A stretch of DNA of 24,371 nt from Gammaproteobacteria bacterium. Lineage in GTDB: Bacteria; Pseudomonadota; Gammaproteobacteria; Xanthomonadales; Wenzhouxiangellaceae. Position 1 is the stretch's first letter. Every line of letters starts with the position of its first letter. A model generated the notes under the pieces. That model was not told the DNA's origin. It saw only the letters and a list, made by a program, of their open reading frames with translations, and ran no database searches. The stretch is from positions 1-24,371 of the forward strand of contig PWWM01000007.1 in the NCBI GenBank assembly GCA_003561495.1, read 5' to 3'. Of this stretch, positions 6,496 to 14,691 are shown one piece after another. Position numbers and translations under genes: made by a program.

Positions 6496-7564
6496 CAAGA
6501 ACCCCCGAAACCAACAGCCCACCATCGGCGAGGTCATGGACCAGGCCGGAGTCGGTCGCCGCCAGTTCATGAAGTACTGTGCCGGCATTACCGCCATGAT
6601 GGCCATGCCGCCGTTATCGACTGCGGCTTTTGCCCGCGACCTGAGAGCGGCACGAAGACCCTCGGTCATCTACATGCCGTTCCAGGAATGCACCGGCTGC
6701 CTGGAGTCGCTGACGCGCTCCTTTGCTCCGGCCCTGGAAAACCTGATGTTCAATACCATCTCGCTGGATTACAACCATACTCTGCAGGCGGCGGCCGGGG
6801 AAGCTGCCGAGGCGGCTCGTCATGCCGCCATGGAAGAAAACTTCGGTGAGTATGTGTTGATCTGTGATGGTTCCATTCCGACCAAGATCAACGGCGCCTA
6901 CGGCACCAGCGATGGCCACACCTTCATCCAGCAGCTCGAAGAAGCTGCAGAGGGAGCCGCGGCCATCGTCGCCGTAGGCGCCTGCGCGGCTTTCGGAGGT
7001 GTGGCGGCTGCCCATCCCAACCCGACCGGGGCGGTTGGCGTAGCTGATCTCATCAAGGACCGGCCGATTATCAACGTTCCCGGCTGCCCGCCCATGCCCG
7101 AAGTCATGACCGGTGTACTGGTCAGTTTCCTGGCCTCCGGCGTGCCGGCGCTCGACAAGCATCTAAGGCCCAAGGCGTTTTTCGGCGACACCATTCATGA
7201 TCGCTGTTACCGTCGACGGTTCTATGACCGCGGGCTGTTTGCCAAGTCCTTCGATGATGAAGGTGCGCGCAACGGCTGGTGCCTGTATGAGCTGGGTTGC
7301 CGCGGACCGACCACCTACAATGCCTGCGCCACCATCAAGTGGAACGGTGGCGCAAGCTGGCCGGTCGAGGCCGGTCACGGCTGCATTGGTTGCTCCGAGC
7401 CCAACTTCTGGGATCAGGGTGGCTTCTACGAGCCGTTGAGTGCCAAGCTGTTCGAAGAGCGTGGCCAGGCAGCGGTTGCCGCAGCGGCTGGTGTGGCCGT
7501 GGGCGCGGCCGCGGCGTATGGCGCCCGGCGGCGTCAGAAGAAACTGGCCGGCGATGCTGAATAA
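6488..7564 (+). CDS. hynS: [NiFe] hydrogenase small subunit, Isp-type (group 1e-like)
   Basis: This 358-residue Fe-S subunit has a Tat signal (GRRQFMKYCAG, about 23-33, then a hydrophobic stretch and AFA). Proximal cluster: C68, C71 (ECTGC), C166 (GACAAFGG) and C200 (PGCPPMPE). Distal cluster: H237, C240, C265 and C271. Medial cluster: C280, C299 and C302 (CIGCSEPNFWD). The two extra cysteines of O2-tolerant enzymes are absent: both positions are glycine (G70, G171). The C-terminus has an Ala/Val-rich membrane anchor (about 327-345) followed by RRRQKK. It passes electrons from the large subunit to the membrane partner. It is followed by isp1 and isp2 rather than directly by the large subunit, the hallmark order of the Thiocapsa/Allochromatium stable hydrogenase. 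SD AAGGAG lies at 6474-6479. Confidence 0.97.
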   Translation: MSNKNPRNQQPTIGEVMDQAGVGRRQFMKYCAGITAMMAMPPLSTAAFARDLRAARRPSVIYMPFQECTGCLESLTRSFAPALENLMFNTISLDYNHTLQAAAGEAAEAARHAAMEENFGEYVLICDGSIPTKINGAYGTSDGHTFIQQLEEAAEGAAAIVAVGACAAFGGVAAAHPNPTGAVGVADLIKDRPIINVPGCPPMPEVMTGVLVSFLASGVPALDKHLRPKAFFGDTIHDRCYRRRFYDRGLFAKSFDDEGARNGWCLYELGCRGPTTYNACATIKWNGGASWPVEAGHGCIGCSEPNFWDQGGFYEPLSAKLFEERGQAAVAAAAGVAVGAAAAYGARRRQKKLAGDAE

Positions 7565-7576
7565 GGAGAACTGATC

Positions 7577-8245
7577 ATGTCGATACTTGAATTTTCACGC
7601 GGCCCCATGCTGCACTTTGCGCTGATCGTGTTCGTGTTCGGCGTCCTGTGGCGGTTGACCGCCACCTTCCTGCTCGGCTTTCGCCAGCATCGCAGCGAGC
7701 CGCGGGCCTCCAAGGGTCAGGCTGCCGCCGGCGGCTTTTCGGTCCTCGGCATGCGCTCGTGGCCGCACAAGGAGTTCATCGGACGCACCGCCTTCGGCGA
7801 AGCGGTTGGATACGGCTATCACATTGGCCTGTTCACGATTGTCCTGCTGGGTGCCCCCCATGTGCTCTTCTGGCAGAACCTGTTCGGGTTCAGCGCCCCG
7901 TGGTGGCCGACCCTGCCGGGTGGTTTGATCACATTCATCTCCATACTGACCGTCATGTTGATGCTGATCGCGACCATTCGCCGGGTAGGGCATCCGGTGC
8001 TCAGGAGAATCTCGAATTTCGATGATTACTTCACCCTGGTCATTCTGTATGCCCTGATGCTGACCGGGCTGATGGCCGTACTGGGTCTCGGTGGTCGTTA
8101 CGAGTACATCCTGGCCGCCCACATCATCTCGTTCAACGCCTTGCTGATCTGGTTTCCGTTCAGCAAGCTGATGCACGCCTTTTACATTTTCCCGAGTCGT
8201 TTCTTCAACGGCTACATGCATGCGAAGAAGGGAGCAGCCAAATGA
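7577..8245 (+). CDS. isp1: Isp1, membrane b-type cytochrome subunit of the hydrogenase (NarI/DsrM-like)
   Basis: This 222-residue integral membrane protein has five predicted spans (about 11-33, 79-98, 114-136, 156-178 and 185-207). Histidines suitable as haem b ligands are H82, H95, H182 and H200, matching the NarI/DsrM-like family. Isp1 links the periplasmic hydrogenase to the quinone pool or to Isp2. It lies between the small-subunit and isp2 genes, has a good ribosome site (AAGGAG before the ATG) and overlaps isp2 by four bases (ATGA). Confidence 0.92.
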   Translation: MSILEFSRGPMLHFALIVFVFGVLWRLTATFLLGFRQHRSEPRASKGQAAAGGFSVLGMRSWPHKEFIGRTAFGEAVGYGYHIGLFTIVLLGAPHVLFWQNLFGFSAPWWPTLPGGLITFISILTVMLMLIATIRRVGHPVLRRISNFDDYFTLVILYALMLTGLMAVLGLGGRYEYILAAHIISFNALLIWFPFSKLMHAFYIFPSRFFNGYMHAKKGAAK

Positions 8246-9546
8246 GCACAGCCACCCAGTCATTTACACGTCAGGATGCCGGCCCACAATCGGCCGATGA
8301 GCGGGTTGAGGGCGCGATGCGCTCCTTTGCCAAGGAATTCGGCGCTCTAGTCGGCATGAACATCGAATCCTGCATTCATTGCGGGATGTGCGCCGAGGCG
8401 TGCCATTTCTACATTGCCACGGAAGATGCCAAGTACACGCCGATCCTCAAGGTCGAGCCGTTCAAGAAGATCTTCCGCCGCGAATCCGGTGCGTTCGCTC
8501 CATTCTTCAAGCTGTTCAATCTCAAGTCCAAGATCACTGTCGAGGAACTCGAAGAGTGGCAGGAGTTGATGTTCGACAGCTGCAACCAGTGCGGGCGATG
8601 CAGCCTGGTTTGCCCCATGGGCATCGAGGTTGCCGATCTGATCGAGATCGGTCGTCGCGGCATGTACGATGCCGGTCTGGCGCCGAAGGAACTGGCCGAC
8701 CGGGCTCGCTATCAGGCCGAGCATGGTCATCCCGAGGAAGTTGACAAGCCCTATGCCGAACTGCTTTCCGAGATCGGCAACGCGCATGATGTCGAGATTC
8801 CGCTGGACAAGGCCAAGGCCGATGTATTCGTCTGTGCGCCGCGCAGCGACATGATCAGCAATCCGTCAGCGGTGGCGGCCATGGCGAAAGTGCTCAACAA
8901 GCTCAAGGTCAACTACACGTTTGCCAGCAATGCCATCGTGGCTGAAAACTATGGCCATTATGCCGGCAGTCGCGAATTGCAGAAGACCATCAGCCTGCGC
9001 ATCATCGACGCCGCGAAAAAGGTTGGCGCCAAGACCGTGGTGGTGCCCGAATGCGGGCACGCCTACACGGCGCTGCGCTGGCAGGCCGCCGATCTGGTCG
9101 GCGAGGCATTGCCGTTCAAGGTCCGCCATGTCACGGAGTTCCTGGCCGAACAACTGGCCGATGGCAAACTCAAGCTTAACCAGGTTGATGACGAGGCGAC
9201 GGCTTTCCATGATCCCTGCAAGATCGTTCGCAAGGGTGGGGTGATGGATGCGCCGCGTGAATTGATGAAAGCCATGGGCGTCAATCTCAAGGAAATGGCC
9301 AATCACCAGGGCTACAGCTTCTGCTGCGGTGGTGGTGGCGGGGTCAATGACCTGGAGCGGGCCAAGCCCCTGCGTTACAAGGCCCAGGAGCTCAAGCTCC
9401 ACGAAATCGATGCGACCGGCGCCAGGCGTTTCCTGACCAGTTGCTCGGATTGCCGGGTGGCGTTCGAGGACGCCCGCGAATTTTTCAACTGGGACAAGCA
9501 GCCGGAAAGCCTGGTCGAGCTTGTGGCCGCTAATATCAAGGAGTAA
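8242..9546 (+). CDS. isp2: Isp2, HdrD-like iron-sulfur protein of the hydrogenase
   Basis: This 434-residue protein has two 4Fe-4S ferredoxin motifs, C44-C47-C50-C54 (CIHCGMCAEAC) and C114-C117-C120-C124 (CNQCGRCSLVC). They are followed by two CCG-type regions like those of heterodisulfide reductase HdrD. The second is well preserved (DPCKIVRKGG, SFCCGGGGG, SCSDC). The first is degenerate (VFVCAPRSD, VPECGHAY). No signal peptide or membrane span is visible, so it probably sits on the cytoplasmic face bound to Isp1. In Isp-type hydrogenases it is needed for coupling to the electron chain. The degenerate first CCG region suggests one active Fe-S or thiol site. Confidence 0.94.
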   Translation: MSTATQSFTRQDAGPQSADERVEGAMRSFAKEFGALVGMNIESCIHCGMCAEACHFYIATEDAKYTPILKVEPFKKIFRRESGAFAPFFKLFNLKSKITVEELEEWQELMFDSCNQCGRCSLVCPMGIEVADLIEIGRRGMYDAGLAPKELADRARYQAEHGHPEEVDKPYAELLSEIGNAHDVEIPLDKAKADVFVCAPRSDMISNPSAVAAMAKVLNKLKVNYTFASNAIVAENYGHYAGSRELQKTISLRIIDAAKKVGAKTVVVPECGHAYTALRWQAADLVGEALPFKVRHVTEFLAEQLADGKLKLNQVDDEATAFHDPCKIVRKGGVMDAPRELMKAMGVNLKEMANHQGYSFCCGGGGGVNDLERAKPLRYKAQELKLHEIDATGARRFLTSCSDCRVAFEDAREFFNWDKQPESLVELVAANIKE

Positions 9547-9549
9547 TCC

Positions 9550-11295
9550 ATGTCTAACCAGACCATTGTTGTCGATCCGGTCACCCGCATCGAGGGTCAC
9601 CTGAGAATCGAGGCCGAAACCCAGAACGGCAGAATTACCAACGCGCTGAGTTCCGGAACCATGGTGCGCGGACTGGAAATCGTGCTCCAGGGTCGTGACC
9701 CGCGGGATGCCTGGGCATTCACGCAGCGGATCTGCGGGGTCTGCACGCTGGTGCATGCCATTGCTTCGGTCCGGGCAGTCGAAGATGCGCTCAGGATCGA
9801 GATTCCACCCAATGCCCAGTTGATCCGAAACCTCATGATCGGTGCCCAGTACATTCATGATCATGTCATGCACTTCTACCACCTGCATGCGCTGGACTGG
9901 GTGGACGTGGTCTCGGCACTCGATGCCGACCCGATCGCGACATCGGAGCTGGCCCAGTCGATCTCGGACTATCCACGTTCATCGCCCGGCTATTTCCGCG
10001 ATGTGCTACGCAAGCTGCGTGACTTCGTCGAAACCGGTCAGCTGGGGATCTTTGCCAAGGGCTATTGGGGACATCCGGCCTATAAATTGCCGGCCGAGGC
10101 CAACCTGATGGCCGTGGCCCACTATCTGGATGCCCTGGAGTGGCAGCGGGAGGTCTCCAAGCTGCATGCCATCTTTGGTGGCAAGAACCCGCATCCCAAC
10201 TTCCTGGTCGGTGGTGCACCGGTTGGTATCAGTGTGCATGCCGAGGCTTCCGGCGTTGGACAAACCACGGTCAATACCACCGGTCTGCAAAAGGTTGCCA
10301 ACATCATTGACCAGATGCGCACCTTTGTTGATCAGGTCTATGTGCCGGATACCCTGGCGGTGGCCTCGTTCTACAAGGACTGGTTCAATCCCGGCCATGG
10401 CGAGGGGATCGGCAATTTCATGACCTACGGTGATTTCCCGACCAACGGCATGTTCGATCCGTCCAGTCTGGTCATCCCAAGGGGTGCGATTCTCAATCAT
10501 GACCTGTCGACCATTCACGAGGTCGATCTGCATGCCGAGGGCGAGATCCAGGAGTTCATTTCACATTCCTGGTATGAATACGAGGGCGGCAAGCAAGCCG
10601 GTCTGCACCCCTATGATGGGGAAACGCAGTTGGCGTATGACGGCCCGGAACCGCCCTATCAGCACCTGGACATGGATGCCAATTACTCCTGGTTGAAGGC
10701 GCCGAGATGGAAGGGGCATGCCATGGAGGTGGGGCCACTGGCCCGGGTTCTGATGCTGTATGCCTCCGGCCACGAGCCCACGGTTGATCTGGCCAATTAC
10801 GCGCTGGGTCAACTGGACCTGCCGATCGAGGCGATGTTCTCGACCATGGGTCGGGTGGCCGCCCGCACGCTGGAAACCAAGATCATTGCCGACATGATGG
10901 ACGGATGGTTTACCGATCTCAATGCCAATATCAATGCCGGTGATACGCGCACCCAGAACAGCGAGAAATGGAGTCCGGGCAGTTGGCCGCGTGAATCAAG
11001 AGGCGCCGGTTACATGGAAGCACCGCGTGGCGCCCTGGGTCACTGGGTGGTCATCAAGAACCAGAAGATCGCGAACTTCCAGGCGGTGGTGCCGACCACC
11101 TGGCTGGCCAGCCCGCGCGACCCCGAGGGCCAGCTTGGCCCCTATGAGGCGGCATTGGTTGGCCATGATATTCATGATCCAGCCCAACCGCTGGAGATCC
11201 TGCGAACCATTCACAGTTTTGACCCATGCCTGGCCTGTGCCGTGCATGTTGCCGACGAGAATGGCAACGAACTGGTCAAGGTGAAGGTCAGCTGA
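9550..11295 (+). CDS. hynL: [NiFe] hydrogenase large subunit (group 1, Isp-type)
   Basis: This 581-residue catalytic subunit oxidises or forms H2 at a Ni-Fe(CN)2CO centre. The N-terminal L1 motif is RICGVC (C62, C65, with TLVHA following). The C-terminal L2 motif is DPCLACAVH (C560, C563, H566). Together these supply four cysteine ligands. A 15-residue tail after H566 (VADENGNELVKVKVS) is the peptide expected to be removed by the operon's maturation protease. RIEGHLRIE near the start and NLMIGAQYIHDH are typical group 1 features. It carries no export signal and should ride with the Tat-exported small subunit. Its ribosome site is AAGGAG just before the ATG, four bases after isp2. Confidence 0.97.
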   Translation: MSNQTIVVDPVTRIEGHLRIEAETQNGRITNALSSGTMVRGLEIVLQGRDPRDAWAFTQRICGVCTLVHAIASVRAVEDALRIEIPPNAQLIRNLMIGAQYIHDHVMHFYHLHALDWVDVVSALDADPIATSELAQSISDYPRSSPGYFRDVLRKLRDFVETGQLGIFAKGYWGHPAYKLPAEANLMAVAHYLDALEWQREVSKLHAIFGGKNPHPNFLVGGAPVGISVHAEASGVGQTTVNTTGLQKVANIIDQMRTFVDQVYVPDTLAVASFYKDWFNPGHGEGIGNFMTYGDFPTNGMFDPSSLVIPRGAILNHDLSTIHEVDLHAEGEIQEFISHSWYEYEGGKQAGLHPYDGETQLAYDGPEPPYQHLDMDANYSWLKAPRWKGHAMEVGPLARVLMLYASGHEPTVDLANYALGQLDLPIEAMFSTMGRVAARTLETKIIADMMDGWFTDLNANINAGDTRTQNSEKWSPGSWPRESRGAGYMEAPRGALGHWVVIKNQKIANFQAVVPTTWLASPRDPEGQLGPYEAALVGHDIHDPAQPLEILRTIHSFDPCLACAVHVADENGNELVKVKVS

Positions 11296-11322
11296 TCAAT
11301 CTGATCGCAAACACTCCTTCAG

Positions 11323-11346
11323 GCCGGCACCCACAGTGGTGCCGGC
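11323..11346 (+). terminator. Hairpin after the hydrogenase operon
   Basis: GCCGGCACC and GGTGCCGGC form a perfect 9-bp stem with a 6-base loop, 27 bases after the large-subunit stop. The downstream tract (TTCGCTTC) is poor in T, so it may slow or partly end transcription or protect the 3' end, rather than act as a full terminator before the prenyltransferase. Confidence 0.5.
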
Positions 11347-11395
11347 TTCGCTTCAAGGTTCTCGACAAACCTGTTTTCATTGAAACAAGGCTTTG

Positions 11396-12286
11396 ATGAG
11401 CATGGCCGCCACGGTTGTGCGCGCGGCACGACCCAACTTTCTGGTCCTGACGCCAGTGTGTCTGTTCCCGGCCTTCGCGGCGGCCTGGTCGGCAGGATTC
11501 CGGCCCGATGTGGCGTTGGTTGTCCTGGTCCTGGTTGCCGGGCTGATGGCGCATGCGGCGGTGAACTGGCTCAACGAGTGGGAAGACTTTCGCACCGGCC
11601 TGGATCTGGACACAGAGCGTACCCCTTTCAGCGGCGGAAGTGGCGCGTTGCCGGCCGTTCCGGCTGCTTCCACCGCTGTCTTGACGGCAGGTGTGGCCGG
11701 GCTTTCCGTGGTTGCCATGATCGGCATCTATCTCGTGGCTCACGTCGGGATCGGCCTGCTGGTTCCGGGACTGGTGGGATTGGGGCTGGTTGTGGGTTAT
11801 ACCACTTGGATTACCCGCCGGGCCCTGCTATGCCTGGTCGCGCCCGGCCTGGGGTTCGGGCCGATCATGATCGCCGGTGCGTACTACGCCCTGACCGGTC
11901 ATTACAGCCCGACCATTGTGCTGGCATCCCTTACACCCATGTTCCTGGTCAGTGGTTTGTTGCTGATCAACCAGTTTCCGGACCTTGAACCGGACCAACA
12001 ACATGGCCGCAATCACTTACCCATCTGGCAAGGCCGCAAGAGTGCAGCGCTTGTCTTTCTGATATTGATCTCCCTGGCTTATCTGGTGCCGGTCATCGGC
12101 GTGGTCATCAGCCTGTTACCGACCATGGCTTTGCTGGCCCTGATTCCGGCTCCCGCAGCGATGCTGGTTGCCCGGCACGCCATGCGCCATGCCGATGAGC
12201 CGGAAAAACTCGTGCCCTGGCTGGGCCTGAATGTCGCCACCTTGATGGTGACCATCACCCTGCTTGGTGTTGGGCTGTTGTTTTGA
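11396..12286 (+). CDS. UbiA-family prenyltransferase (MenA-like)
   Basis: This 296-residue protein is almost wholly hydrophobic with about eight membrane spans. The two Asp-rich prenyl-diphosphate motifs are visible: NWLNEWEDFRTGLD, leading into DTERTPFSGGSG as in MenA-type enzymes, and NQFPDLEPDQQHGRNHLP. Such enzymes join a polyprenyl chain to an aromatic acceptor; the MenA branch makes demethylmenaquinone. A quinone role would suit the neighbouring hydrogenase and NapC-type protein, both of which use the quinone pool, but the acceptor cannot be told from sequence. ATG 11396 follows AAGG with short spacing; ATG 11402 is an alternative. The 100-bp gap from the hydrogenase gene leaves readthrough possible. 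Confidence 0.82.
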   Translation: MSMAATVVRAARPNFLVLTPVCLFPAFAAAWSAGFRPDVALVVLVLVAGLMAHAAVNWLNEWEDFRTGLDLDTERTPFSGGSGALPAVPAASTAVLTAGVAGLSVVAMIGIYLVAHVGIGLLVPGLVGLGLVVGYTTWITRRALLCLVAPGLGFGPIMIAGAYYALTGHYSPTIVLASLTPMFLVSGLLLINQFPDLEPDQQHGRNHLPIWQGRKSAALVFLILISLAYLVPVIGVVISLLPTMALLALIPAPAAMLVARHAMRHADEPEKLVPWLGLNVATLMVTITLLGVGLLF

Positions 12287-12338
12287 ATTGCCGGGCAAGC
12301 AAAACCTTGCCGAACGCAAAGATTCAAGACAATTTCCT

Positions 12339-12516
12339 GATTAGCGTCGTGTCTCAGTGCGCGGGCTTCGTTCGGGTCAAAGCCGTCCTCGGGCGGTGAA
12401 TTCCGCTTCAGTTCGACGCGGTGGCGAGGCCTTCAGCGAAATTCCCCACCCGAGGACGGCTCGTAGCATCGACTGCTATCTATATTTCCAATGTTTGCTG
12501 AGACACGACCCTAATC
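12339..12516. mobile_element. MITE-like element with 19-bp terminal inverted repeats (no coding capacity)
   Basis: The left end GATTAGCGTCGTGTCTCAG (12339-12357) and the reverse complement of the right end, GATTAGGGTCGTGTCTCAG (12498-12516), match at 18 of 19 positions. Inside, a second perfect 13-bp pair (AGCCGTCCTCGGG 12381-12393 with CCCGAGGACGGCT 12449-12461) continues as an imperfect stem. The 178-bp unit could therefore fold almost end to end. It lies between the prenyltransferase and the ArsA-like gene, which converge. No transposase and no clear target duplication are visible, so a structured RNA or a terminator element are alternatives. Confidence 0.5.
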
Positions 12517-12586
12517 GAGTTTCCATCAACCTTTGCGCTCTTTGCGTCTTCGCGTTTCAAAGGATTCTATTTTTTGTTCAAAGCAC

Positions 12587-13663
12587 CTACAGGTGCCCGG
12601 CCAGCCGCGCTAGGCCCGACAATGAATGAATATCTTCATCCATCTGCGGCACCGCCGTGACTTCCAGGCCGCTTTGTGCTGAAAGTTTGGCAATCAGATC
12701 GGCCTGGTCGTGGGCCATTTTCTCCAGCATTGATCCCCAGCGTTTGATGCGTGCCTCGAGATCCGGAGTTTCGTCATCGGGCGTGACCACGGGGACGGGT
12801 TGTTCAAGACGGGGTTCGAGATGACGATTGACAATGAAGCGAGTCACCTGCATGTCCATCTCATCCAGCGCCATCTTGAAGTCATGGGCATGCTCGAGCT
12901 GATCCTGGTTGGGACCGGTAACGACCAGGAATGCCGTGGAGGGATCGTGGAGTACCTGTTCGGCTCGCTCGGAGCGGGCGTTGAACGGTTCGAACAGCGA
13001 TTCGGCTGTCTCGAAGAACTCTGCCAGCTCGGCGATGGCCTGGGAGCCGGTTAGCCGCTCCAGTGCCTTGAACAACAGATCCGACACGCGAAAGAAACCG
13101 CGACCTGCTCTCGAGCCAAAGCTGATGAAAACCTTGACCAGTCTTGAGTCGAACAAGGCTCTGAGCCGACGGGGCGCATCAAGAAAATCCAGCGCATGCG
13201 CCGAGGGTGGTGTGTCGACGATGATACGGTCGTACTCAGCGGAGTCTGCAATGTCAGCCAGGCATTGCATGGCGGCATATTCCTGGCTGCCGGCCAGGCG
13301 TGTGGAGACATTGCGATACAGACGATTGTTCAGGATTCGTTCCTGCTGATCGGCTGTTCTGGCGTGTTTTTCGACAATGCGGTCGAGCGTGCGCTTGGCA
13401 TCAAGCATCATGGCGTGCAGGCTGCCTTTCGTTGAAAAGCCTGCCGCTTCCAGGTGCTCGGTGATGTCGGTTTCCTCGGCGCCGATGCGGTCTATGCCCA
13501 TGGCGGTCGACAATCGACGGGCAGGGTCAATGGTCAATAGCAAGGTGCGGTGACCGTTCAGGCAGGCTTGCAAGGCAAGGGCTGCGCTGATGCTGGTCTT
13601 GCCGACCCCGCCGCTGCCGCCGACAATCAGGATTCGATGGGGCTCCGATGGTTCGGCAGTCAT
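12587..13663 (-). CDS. ArsA/GET3-family ATPase lacking the signature lysine
   Basis: This 358-residue cytosolic P-loop ATPase is of the ArsA/GET3 (SIMIBI) type. The deviant Walker A is GGSGGVGKTS (15-24), where the signature Lys of GKGGVGKT is replaced by S17. Further motifs are LTIDPARRLSTAMG and VDTPPSAHALDFLDAP, comparable to the GET3 DTAPTGHTLR loop. No ArsA-type metal-binding cysteine cluster is seen, so arsenite transport is unlikely. The start ATG 13663 overlaps the stop of the partner ATPase (ATGA) and is chosen on that basis. Family members act as dimers that bind membrane proteins or anions; the client here is unknown. The neighbours are cytochrome genes. Confidence 0.8.
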   Translation of the reverse strand: MTAEPSEPHRILIVGGSGGVGKTSISAALALQACLNGHRTLLLTIDPARRLSTAMGIDRIGAEETDITEHLEAAGFSTKGSLHAMMLDAKRTLDRIVEKHARTADQQERILNNRLYRNVSTRLAGSQEYAAMQCLADIADSAEYDRIIVDTPPSAHALDFLDAPRRLRALFDSRLVKVFISFGSRAGRGFFRVSDLLFKALERLTGSQAIAELAEFFETAESLFEPFNARSERAEQVLHDPSTAFLVVTGPNQDQLEHAHDFKMALDEMDMQVTRFIVNRHLEPRLEQPVPVVTPDDETPDLEARIKRWGSMLEKMAHDQADLIAKLSAQSGLEVTAVPQMDEDIHSLSGLARLAGHL

Positions 13664-14604
13664 GTTTCTTGAAATACGTGACTCAGGCGGATCAGGCGCT
13701 GGCGATCGGAAATACCTGGCATCCACGGACACTGATGGAGTGCGACAGACAGGTCGCTCAATCGTGGCAGCAGTTCGAGTTGTTGCGTCCGTCGCGCCTC
13801 CAGGCGTGACAGGTGATCGCGAAACGCCTGGTCGATCCTGTCATTGGCCGGGTCACCACTCAAAGAAGAATTGCCTTGCAGCCAGCTTTCGAATTCATGA
13901 ACTTCCATCTGGCCGATATCAGGGGCCATGGCATTGCAGATGAGTGAATGGACCCGGTAGGCGGTATTTTCGTGAACCTCGTTGACCAGTTCCACGGTTT
14001 CGTCGATCGGTAACTCCTCGGCCGTTGTCACCACGAGGATGCCGGTCAGCTCCTGATTGGCCAGTACAGCGTCGATTTCCCGGGTTCTTTCTGCCAGGTT
14101 GCCGGTCTGCACCAGGTCCAGGACGGTTTGCGGCAACCTCAACATCGCCAGCGCATGGCCGGTAGCCGGTGCGTCCAGAACAATCCGGTCCCATACCGGT
14201 TTGCCCTGCTCCCGACGACCCAGCTCGTACCAGAGTTTGCCCAATGGGATCAGCGAGTCGATGCCGGGCATGGCGGCAGTGAGGACCTGGAACAGGCTGT
14301 TGCGTGCAATCAGCCGGGACAGCAGGGGGATGGGGAAAAGAATCGACAGGTATTCTTCGATCGCCGGTTCGATTCTGAGGTTCATGCCCCACAGATTCTT
14401 GGCAATCAGTGACGGCCGGTAGTCGGGTCGATAATCGGCAAAAAGGCGCGCACCGCTTGGTTTCTCGGTCATCTCCACCCACAGCGTGCGCTGGCCCAAC
14501 CGCGCCGACTCGCATGCCGCAGCGGCGCTGACCAATGTCTTGCCTGAGCCGCCCTTGCCGGTAACAAACAGGAAGCGATGCTCAAAGGCTTCGGTCAAGG
14601 GCAT
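13660..14604 (-). CDS. ArsA/GET3-family ATPase with intact signature lysine
   Basis: This 314-residue P-loop ATPase carries Walker A GKGGSGKT (16-23, signature K17, catalytic K22) and a GET3-like loop LDAPATGHALAML. The switch-type segment common to the family is less clear. ATG 14604 is chosen because it places the P-loop about 15 residues in, as in its partner; an in-frame GTG at 14646 would add 14 residues. Neither start has a strong ribosome site. It overlaps the second ATPase gene by four bases, suggesting the two are made in equal amounts and perhaps form a heterodimer. The gene lies 87 bases after the NapC/NirT-type gene in the same direction, so one operon is likely. Function unknown. 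Confidence 0.78.
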   Translation of the reverse strand: MPLTEAFEHRFLFVTGKGGSGKTLVSAAAACESARLGQRTLWVEMTEKPSGARLFADYRPDYRPSLIAKNLWGMNLRIEPAIEEYLSILFPIPLLSRLIARNSLFQVLTAAMPGIDSLIPLGKLWYELGRREQGKPVWDRIVLDAPATGHALAMLRLPQTVLDLVQTGNLAERTREIDAVLANQELTGILVVTTAEELPIDETVELVNEVHENTAYRVHSLICNAMAPDIGQMEVHEFESWLQGNSSLSGDPANDRIDQAFRDHLSRLEARRTQQLELLPRLSDLSVALHQCPWMPGISDRQRLIRLSHVFQET

Positions 14605-14691
14605 GATGGTCGCGGATCTTTTGGTCCAGGCCGGTGACCATCGCACCGGCCTGGTCTAGATCTGAGAGAGGGTGGATCAGGAATTCAAGGC

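Noticed and set aside
12357..12629. Possible 90-residue gene in the gap after the prenyltransferase
   Set aside because: It lies in the inverted-repeat element and runs into the ArsA-like gene's 3' end; no ribosome site or recognisable domain.
12587..14604. Arsenic-resistance ATPases
   Set aside because: No arsenite-binding cysteine cluster, no arsB, arsR or arsD nearby, and two separate overlapping genes rather than a fused ArsA.
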